7,511 nt of DNA. Source: an uncultured Limnohabitans sp. (lineage in GTDB: Bacteria > Pseudomonadota > Gammaproteobacteria > Burkholderiales > Burkholderiaceae_C). The stretch is from the NCBI GenBank assembly GCA_937928195.1, contig CALEYZ010000112.1, positions 1 through 7,511 of the forward strand, read 5' to 3'. Numbering within the stretch: position 1 is the stretch's first letter; the number at the start of each line of letters is the position of its first letter. Position numbers and translations under genes: made by a program. Below, one piece after another: positions 1 through 4,368 of this stretch. The notes below the pieces were generated by a model. That model was not told the origin of the DNA, searched no databases, and saw nothing but the letters and a program-made list of their open reading frames with translations.

Positions 1-547
1 CTTGCTTCATGCGCGAGCCTTCTTCTCCAATGTTGAAGATCTTTTGCTCAGCCTCGTCCAAGATTTTTTCAACAGCTCTGCCCTGTGGACTGAAGGCATT
101 GGTGGCAATTTCGTCACTGGCCGTGACCAACTTACGCAAGATAGAACGCTCTCGCACAATTTCCGCATAGCGGCGAATGTTGCTAGAGCTGGGAACGTAC
201 TGCGCCAAAGAATTCAAGTAGCCAAGGCCACCCATTCCTTCCGCCTTTCCCTGATTTTGCAATTGCTCAAAAACCGTGATCACATCGGCAGGCTTGGAGC
301 CATTGATCAATGTAGAGATCGCACTGAAAATCAATTTGTGCTCGTGACGGTAGAAGTCATTGTCTGACAGCAAGTCACCCATGCGGTCCCAAGCACTGTT
401 GTCGAGCAACAAACCACCCAAGACACTGGATTCGGCCTCGATGGAATGCGGCGGAACGCGCAGTTGTGCAATCTGCTGATCTTGGCTGACCGAGGTAAAT
501 CCAAGTTCGGATTCGGTGTGTGACTGTGGAGAGAAAAGTGCTGACAT
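1..547 (-). CDS. dnaB: Replicative DNA helicase DnaB, N-terminal part (runs off the window)
   Basis: DnaB is the hexameric 5'-3' helicase that unwinds DNA at the replication fork and recruits DnaG primase. Translating the minus strand from the ATG at 547-545 gives 182 codons with no stop, beginning MSALFSPQSHTESEL. The stretch from about residue 32 (RVPPHSIEAESSVLGGLLLD) to about 135 matches the DnaB N-terminal helical domain that contacts primase, including the SNIRRYAEIVRERSILRKLV helix. The next part (DEAEQKIFNIGEEG) matches the start of the linker. The RecA-like ATPase domain lies beyond the left edge, so Walker motifs cannot be checked. No strong Shine-Dalgarno precedes the ATG; the start was chosen because it gives the usual short tail before the conserved domain. 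dnaB follows rplI on the same strand, but a terminator and a region with two DnaA boxes separate them, so it probably has its own promoter. Confidence 0.95.
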   Translation of the reverse strand, partial: MSALFSPQSHTESELGFTSVSQDQQIAQLRVPPHSIEAESSVLGGLLLDNSAWDRMGDLLSDNDFYRHEHKLIFSAISTLINGSKPADVITVFEQLQNQGKAEGMGGLGYLNSLAQYVPSSSNIRRYAEIVRERSILRKLVTASDEIATNAFSPQGRAVEKILDEAEQKIFNIGEEGSRMKQ

Positions 548-609
548 GGACGTTCTAAATTGAATGCTCGATCTTACGCATGGACAGGCCATTGGTCATG
601 GGACAAGCC

Positions 610-618
610 TGTGGATAA
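610..618 (-). promoter_or_regulatory. DnaA box (proximal) upstream of dnaB
   Basis: On the minus strand this reads TTATCCACA, an exact match to the strongest DnaA-binding 9-mer. It lies 63 bp upstream of the dnaB start codon and in the same orientation as the gene. If the weak candidate dnaB promoter is real, this box sits just after the transcription start. Binding by DnaA is inferred from the sequence match only. Confidence 0.6.
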
Positions 619-628
619 GTCGTTGGTA

Positions 629-657
629 ACTACAGAAAGTCTTGTGAATAAGCACAA
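629..657 (-). promoter_or_regulatory. Weak candidate promoter of dnaB
   Basis: On the minus strand, TTGTGC (657-652, 3 of 6 to TTGACA) is separated by 17 bp from TGTAGT (634-629, 4 of 6 to TATAAT). A start near 622 would leave a leader of about 75 nt. The terminator after rplI implies that dnaB needs a promoter somewhere in 548-673, and this is the best sigma70-like pair I see. The match is poor and the exact position is uncertain. Confidence 0.25.
643..651 (-). promoter_or_regulatory. DnaA box (distal) upstream of dnaB
   Basis: On the minus strand this reads TTATTCACA, matching the TTATNCACA consensus. It has the same orientation as the proximal box and its first base is 33 bp away, close to three helical turns, so both boxes would face the same side of the DNA. 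It lies inside the spacer of the weak candidate dnaB promoter, next to the -35. Confidence 0.55.
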
Positions 658-673
658 TCATCTTTCAGAAATG

Positions 674-705
674 AAAAAGCCGCCTGTCGCGAAACAGGCG
701 GCTTT
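674..705 (-). terminator. Rho-independent terminator of the rpsF-priB-rpsR-rplI operon
   Basis: A perfect 12-bp inverted repeat (676-687 with 694-705; GC-rich core GCCGCCTGT) closes a 6-base loop. Read on the minus strand, it ends in five U (678-674), some of which pair with the A run of the stem. It starts 17 bp after the rplI stop codon. The + strand reading has no U tract after the stem, so it acts in the minus direction. It separates the ribosomal-protein operon from dnaB. Confidence 0.9.
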
Positions 706-721
706 AGGAAGCGCTTAATGA

Positions 722-1174
722 TTAAGCTGTTTCGCCGTAGACGGAAACAGTCACTTCAACGACCACGTCTGTGTGCAAAGCAACAGAAACAGTGGACTCG
801 CTCACGGTCTTGATGGGACCATTAGGCATGCGAATTTGAGCTTTAGCCAAACCGTAGCCCGCTTTGTTCAATTCTTCGGCGATGTCGTGGTTGGTGACGG
901 AGCCAAACAAACGGCCATCAACGCCAGCCTTTTGAGTGATCTTCACCACTGCACCCGCCAATTTTTCACCTTGAGCTTGCGCTTCAGCCAATTTGGCAGC
1001 TGCCGCTTTTTCGAGTTCGGCACGACGTGCTTCGAACTCAGCTTTATTGGCTTCTGTGGCGCGACGTGCACGGCCGCTAGGGATCAAGAAATTGCGAGCG
1101 TAACCGTCTTTAACTTTAACGATTTCACCCAAATTGCCAAGGTTCACAACCTTATCGAGCAGAATAATTTGCAT
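722..1174 (-). CDS. rplI: 50S ribosomal protein L9
   Basis: L9 binds 23S rRNA near the base of the L1 stalk and spans outward from the 50S subunit. The 150-aa protein shows the family layout. Its N-terminal RNA-binding domain (residues 1-45) carries the signature GNLGEIVKVKDGYARNFLIP. A long Ala/Lys/Glu-rich connecting helix follows (about 42-75), then a C-terminal domain with the typical GRLFGSVT motif (about 87-94). Length is normal for the family. A strong Shine-Dalgarno AAGGAGA (1187-1181) lies 6 bases before the ATG and uses two bases of the rpsR stop codon, so translation of the two genes is probably coupled. It is the last gene of the operon and is followed by a terminator. Confidence 0.98.
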   Translation of the reverse strand: MQIILLDKVVNLGNLGEIVKVKDGYARNFLIPSGRARRATEANKAEFEARRAELEKAAAAKLAEAQAQGEKLAGAVVKITQKAGVDGRLFGSVTNHDIAEELNKAGYGLAKAQIRMPNGPIKTVSESTVSVALHTDVVVEVTVSVYGETA

Positions 1175-1185
1175 GGTTGTTCTCC

Positions 1186-1467
1186 TTAAACTTTGTGCTG
1201 GTCGCTGTAAGGCAACATGGCCAAGAAGCGAGCGCGCTTGATGGCGGTGTTCAATTGGCGCTGATAAATGGCGCGTGTGCCTGTCAAACGTGCGGGGATG
1301 ATTTTGCCATTTTCAGCAATGAAGTCGCGCAGTGTGTCGACGTCTTTGTAATCAATCTCTTCCACGCCTGTCACTGTGAAGCGGCAAAAACGCTTGCGCT
1401 TGAACAGCAATGACTGGGTGTTGCGCTTGGGGCGCTTGTCTTTGTTAAATTTTTTGAAAGTGGCCAT
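1186..1467 (-). CDS. rpsR: 30S ribosomal protein S18
   Basis: S18 forms a heterodimer with S6 on the 30S platform, binding the central domain of 16S rRNA. The 93-aa product contains the family core: KRKRFCRFTVTGVEEIDYKD (about 23-42), then DTLRDFIAENGKIIPARLTG and the basic helix RQLNTAIKRARFLAMLPYSD. It is longer than the E. coli protein (75 aa) because of a Lys/Arg-rich N-terminal extension (ATFKKFNKDKRPKRN) and a few C-terminal residues; such tails are common in Burkholderiales (from memory). A near-perfect Shine-Dalgarno AGGAGG (1477-1472) precedes the ATG. The gene lies 15 bp after priB and 11 bp before the rplI start. Confidence 0.98.
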   Translation of the reverse strand: MATFKKFNKDKRPKRNTQSLLFKRKRFCRFTVTGVEEIDYKDVDTLRDFIAENGKIIPARLTGTRAIYQRQLNTAIKRARFLAMLPYSDQHKV

Positions 1468-1482
1468 GGGGCCTCCTGAAAA

Positions 1483-1791
1483 TTAAAGTGTCTTGAATTC
1501 TTGAATATGCAGAATTACATTTTTTCCGTTTTTGGGTGTGGCCAAAAAACCGCTGAATTTCCAAACACTGCCTACTGGCTGGGTTTGAATTCGCTCTGCA
1601 AGAGATCCAATGACAACAGCTTTCACTGTGGCTTTGACCTGCCTGAGAGTTCCCGCTTCTTGGACACTTGAGGCATGCTCTAGGACCAAGTCAATGACTG
1701 GTAATCCAGCCGGTGTGTATCGGATCGCTTTTTGCTCTGCGATACCAGCGGTTAATTCAACGTGGTTTTCTTGCGTCACTCCCGTCAACAA
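1483..1791 (-). CDS. priB: Primosomal replication protein N (PriB)
   Basis: PriB is a small single-stranded-DNA-binding protein with one OB fold. It works with PriA to reload DnaB at stalled forks. The 102-aa product matches betaproteobacterial PriB in NHVELTAGIAEQKAIRYTPAGLPVIDLVLEHAS (about 9-41), in RQVKATVKAVVIGSLAERI and in the C-terminal strand GKNVILHIQEF. Its place between rpsF and rpsR is the classical priB locus. There is no ATG in the open frame before the conserved region. The only workable starts are two tandem TTG codons (1791-1789 and 1788-1786); a GTG at 1779-1777 is too close to the GGGAG just before it. Only a weak AGG lies 10 bases before the first TTG, and the rpsF stop is just 6 bp upstream, so initiation probably depends on ribosomes finishing rpsF. 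The exact start is the uncertain part. Confidence 0.93.
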   Translation of the reverse strand: MLTGVTQENHVELTAGIAEQKAIRYTPAGLPVIDLVLEHASSVQEAGTLRQVKATVKAVVIGSLAERIQTQPVGSVWKFSGFLATPKNGKNVILHIQEFKTL

Positions 1792-1797
1792 ATGTGA

Positions 1798-2163
1798 TTA
1801 GCCTGCAAATTCGGCTTGTTGGGCTTTACGAGCTTCTTCGCGCTCGACTTGCTTCATCATGGAAGATGGGCCTGTTTCGGCTTTCTTCTTGAGAACAGTC
1901 ATGTGACGCAAAACGGCATCGTTGAACTTGAAGGCGTGTTCGAGTTCGGCCATCACAGCCTGATCAGCTTCAATGTTCACGCACAAGTAGTGGGCTTTGC
2001 CCAACTTGTTAATTTGGTATGCCAACTGGCGGCGACCCCAGTCTTCGACACGGTGAATCTTGCCACCGCCGGCAACGATCATGCCTTTGTAACGCTCCAG
2101 CATGGCTGGAACTTGTTCGCTCTGATCCGGATGGATCAGCAAAATGATTTCGTAATGACGCAT
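1798..2163 (-). CDS. rpsF: 30S ribosomal protein S6
   Basis: S6 binds S18 and helps assemble the platform of the 30S subunit. The 121-aa product begins MRHYEIILLIHPDQSEQVPA and has the ferredoxin-like S6 features: the KIHRVEDWGRRQLAYQINK segment (about 36-54), the HYLCVNIEAD strand (about 58-67), and the NDAVLRHMTVLKK segment (about 80-92). A charged C-terminal tail follows. An upstream ATG at 2220 would add 19 unrelated residues and sits inside the leader hairpin, so it was rejected. The chosen ATG (2163-2161) has AAGGAG (2174-2169) at 5 bases. It is the first gene of the rpsF-priB-rpsR-rplI operon. Confidence 0.98.
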   Translation of the reverse strand: MRHYEIILLIHPDQSEQVPAMLERYKGMIVAGGGKIHRVEDWGRRQLAYQINKLGKAHYLCVNIEADQAVMAELEHAFKFNDAVLRHMTVLKKKAETGPSSMMKQVEREEARKAQQAEFAG

Positions 2164-2184
2164 TGAGACTCCTTTTGGATATTG

Positions 2185-2217
2185 AAAAAACTGCCCCCAG
2201 CGTCGGACGGGGTGCAG
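2185..2217 (-). promoter_or_regulatory. Hairpin plus U6 in the rpsF leader: possible attenuator or S6:S18 autoregulatory element
   Basis: On the minus strand, CTGC (2217-2214) and CCCC (2212-2209) pair with GGGGGCAG (2198-2191). This gives 8 bp with one bulged A at 2213. The 10-base loop, GUCCGACGCU, carries a CCG triplet (2206-2204). Six U follow directly (2190-2185). The form is that of an intrinsic terminator, yet it lies downstream of the rpsF promoter and only about 11 bases before the Shine-Dalgarno. It may end transcripts arriving from the symporter gene, attenuate the ribosomal operon, or form the S6:S18-binding leader known in many bacteria, which features an exposed CCG. The hairpin is directly visible; its role is inferred. 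Confidence 0.55.
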
Positions 2218-2232
2218 CAAGGCTAGCCCGCG

Positions 2233-2262
2233 ATTATAGCCCAGGATTTAGAGCCCTGGAAA
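2233..2262 (-). promoter_or_regulatory. Sigma70-type promoter of the rpsF-priB-rpsR-rplI operon
   Basis: The minus strand holds a perfect -10 TATAAT (2238-2233) and a -35 TTTCCA (2262-2257, 4 of 6) with an 18-bp spacer. The predicted start near 2226 gives a leader of about 63 nt before rpsF. The -35 overlaps the last codons of the symporter gene. A short inverted repeat (CCAGG and CCTGG, 2241-2245 and 2255-2259) spans the spacer and -35. Confidence 0.7.
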
Positions 2263-4368
2263 GGGGTTTTCTGGCTGAACCTCAGAGGTGCCAAGGCCCG
2301 TCGTTGGCATCTGCGGCCAGATCCAGGATCCCAGTCCAATGGCCAAAAATCCAACCGGTACGCCCAAAACGCCTGCAGAAATGGGTTGGATGCCACCAAC
2401 CATGCCGCCCATCGCCGGCAAATTCAGCGCAAGCCTGACAGCGGGTGCGTTCAACAGCATGTACGCGACAGTGACACCCAGTCCCAGCAGCATGCCTAAA
2501 ACAACAGCCTTTCGGCTGGTGCGTTTCCAAAAGATACCCATCACCATGCCCGGGAAAAAGGCTGATGCGGCAAGCGAAAAGGATGCCGAAACCAATGCCA
2601 AAATCTCTGCAGGTTTCCAGGCCGCCACCAATGCAGCACACATGGCAACAGCTAACAGTGCGAATTTGGACAAAATCACCCTGCCCTCGGCCGTTTCCAC
2701 GCCGTTCTTGGTGCCCAAGCGCATGTCATGAACAAAGGCGTTGCTGATGGTCAGTAAAAGTCCGTCGGCTGTTGACAGTGCTGCGGCAAAGCCACCCGCT
2801 GCCACAAGCCCAGAAATCACATAGGGCAAACCAGCCATCTCGGGGCTGGCCAACATCACCATGTCCGCCCCTAATTTGAGTTCACCAAACTGCAAGATGC
2901 CATCCAGGTTGACGTCAGCCACTTCGACCAAAGCACTGTCAACCCGAGACCACTGGGCCAGCCAATGCGGCAACTCCGAAAACCGACTGCCCACCAAATT
3001 GTTCATGACCTCAAACTTAACGAGCACGGCCAGCGCAGGCGCACTCAAGTACAAAATGGCAATGAAGAAAAGCGACCAAGCCACAGACAATCGAGCCTCT
3101 GCCTCATTGGGAACGGTGTAAAAACGGGTGAGCAAATGCGGCAAGCCTGCCGTGCCAGCCATCAAACAAAAAATGAGGGCAACAAAATTCAGTCGAGATT
3201 GCGCAAACTCTTCTTGCAACTGCGGCGAACCCTGAGGGTCACCATGGAAAGCCGTACCATGCAGTGGCATACCACCAAGTGGTTTGGCTCGCTCTTCATT
3301 TTCCAGCATGGCACGCTGCCATGTTTCTTTTGCAATCACCGCATTTTTGGGCAGTGCCAACAACTCTCGGCGTGCTTGTGCGATGAGTGAAAAGTCTGCA
3401 TTTTGCAATTTCAAATCACGCACTTTCTGCTCAAGTGCTTGTCGCTCTTGCTGCAATGCTTGCTCAACATGGGTCAATCGATGTTTGTAGGTTTCTGCGC
3501 GTCGTTGAAATTCTTGACGCACCGCCAACTCCGCTGGATCAGAAATCAATCGCTGCTCAAGATCCGTGATTTTTGAGAGCTGAGAAGCATAGGCAATTGG
3601 CGCCCATGGTGTTCCCAGTTGCTTGAACGCCAACCAAGAAACAGGAATGAGAAATGCCATCAGCAAGATGATGTATTGAGCAACTTGTGTCCAAGTGATG
3701 GCGCGCATCCCGCCCAGAAACGAGCACAACAAAACCCCACCAAGTCCTAGCAAGATGCCAATCTCAAATTGAACGCCCGTGAGTCGCGATGCAATCAAAC
3801 CGATGCCGTAAATTTGTGCAACCACATAGGTGAAAGAGCACAAAATTGCAGCCCATGCCGCCAACAGTCGCGGCCATCGACCGCCATATCGTTGACTGAA
3901 AAAATCGGGCAAGGTGTACAAATTCATGGCACGCAATTGCGGTGCGATCAACAAAGCAACCAAGCAAAATCCGCCAGTCCAACCCATCACATACGCCAAC
4001 CCACCCGCTTGACCGCCACTGCCAGAAAACCCCTGCAAGTAAAGTGCGCCGGCCAAACTGATGAACGATGCTGCGCTCATCCAATCTGCGGCTGTGGCCA
4101 TGCCGTTGTAAAACGCGGGTATGCGACGCCCAGCAACATAGTATTCATCCGCATTGGTGGTCCGGCCAGCTACACCAATGAGTGCATAGAGCATCACCGT
4201 CGAGAACAAAAAAATAGGGCCGATCAAATTTCTTGAAAGGCCCTCATGCTCCGCCCAACCCATGACGCCAATCAAGCTAAGTAACAGCACCACAAACACA
4301 AGCACGTTGCGATGCAAGCGCCACTTGTAGATGGCGTACTTTTGCTGGAAAGGCGTCTGTGAACTCAA
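2248..4368 (-). CDS. Sodium:solute symporter (VC_2705-like subfamily), probable small organic acid uptake
   Basis: This is an inner-membrane secondary transporter of the SSS family that couples Na+ entry to solute uptake. The 706-aa product has about 13-14 hydrophobic segments. Subfamily-like stretches are DEYYVAGRRIPAFYNGMATA and ADWMSAASFISLAGALYL (about 74-111), SFTYVVAQIYGIGLIASRLTG (about 178-198), FLGGMRAITWTQVAQYI and TAGLPHLLTRFYTVP. ALSTADGLL (about 530-538) probably holds the Na+-site Ser/Thr pair. A hydrophilic, coiled-coil-like insert (about 268-392) splits the membrane core, and an EF-hand-like loop lies at 485-496. Start: the open frame extends to an ATG at 4452, deep inside ppsA, but those extra residues are just ppsA read out of frame. 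The TTG at 4368-4366 overlaps the ppsA stop (TTGA), has GGA about 8 bases upstream, and gives MSSQTPFQQKYAIYKWRLHR, the expected N-terminus. Substrate is not determined by sequence; acetate, pyruvate or lactate would fit the ppsA neighbour. Confidence 0.88.
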   Translation of the reverse strand: MSSQTPFQQKYAIYKWRLHRNVLVFVVLLLSLIGVMGWAEHEGLSRNLIGPIFLFSTVMLYALIGVAGRTTNADEYYVAGRRIPAFYNGMATAADWMSAASFISLAGALYLQGFSGSGGQAGGLAYVMGWTGGFCLVALLIAPQLRAMNLYTLPDFFSQRYGGRWPRLLAAWAAILCSFTYVVAQIYGIGLIASRLTGVQFEIGILLGLGGVLLCSFLGGMRAITWTQVAQYIILLMAFLIPVSWLAFKQLGTPWAPIAYASQLSKITDLEQRLISDPAELAVRQEFQRRAETYKHRLTHVEQALQQERQALEQKVRDLKLQNADFSLIAQARRELLALPKNAVIAKETWQRAMLENEERAKPLGGMPLHGTAFHGDPQGSPQLQEEFAQSRLNFVALIFCLMAGTAGLPHLLTRFYTVPNEAEARLSVAWSLFFIAILYLSAPALAVLVKFEVMNNLVGSRFSELPHWLAQWSRVDSALVEVADVNLDGILQFGELKLGADMVMLASPEMAGLPYVISGLVAAGGFAAALSTADGLLLTISNAFVHDMRLGTKNGVETAEGRVILSKFALLAVAMCAALVAAWKPAEILALVSASFSLAASAFFPGMVMGIFWKRTSRKAVVLGMLLGLGVTVAYMLLNAPAVRLALNLPAMGGMVGGIQPISAGVLGVPVGFLAIGLGSWIWPQMPTTGLGTSEVQPENPFPGL

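Noticed and set aside
2..367. A 121-codon open frame on the + strand at the left edge
   Set aside because: It is antisense to dnaB, whose minus-strand translation clearly matches the DnaB N-terminal domain.
773..1189. A 138-codon open frame on the + strand over rplI
   Set aside because: It is antisense to a clear L9 gene and has no family resemblance.
2164..2220. 19-residue N-terminal extension of S6 from the ATG at 2220
   Set aside because: It crosses the leader hairpin and promoter-proximal region, has no Shine-Dalgarno, and adds residues absent from the S6 family.
2163..2438. A 91-codon + strand open frame over the rpsF leader and symporter 3' end
   Set aside because: It is antisense to the promoter, leader and symporter tail, with no domain or plausible ribosome-binding site.
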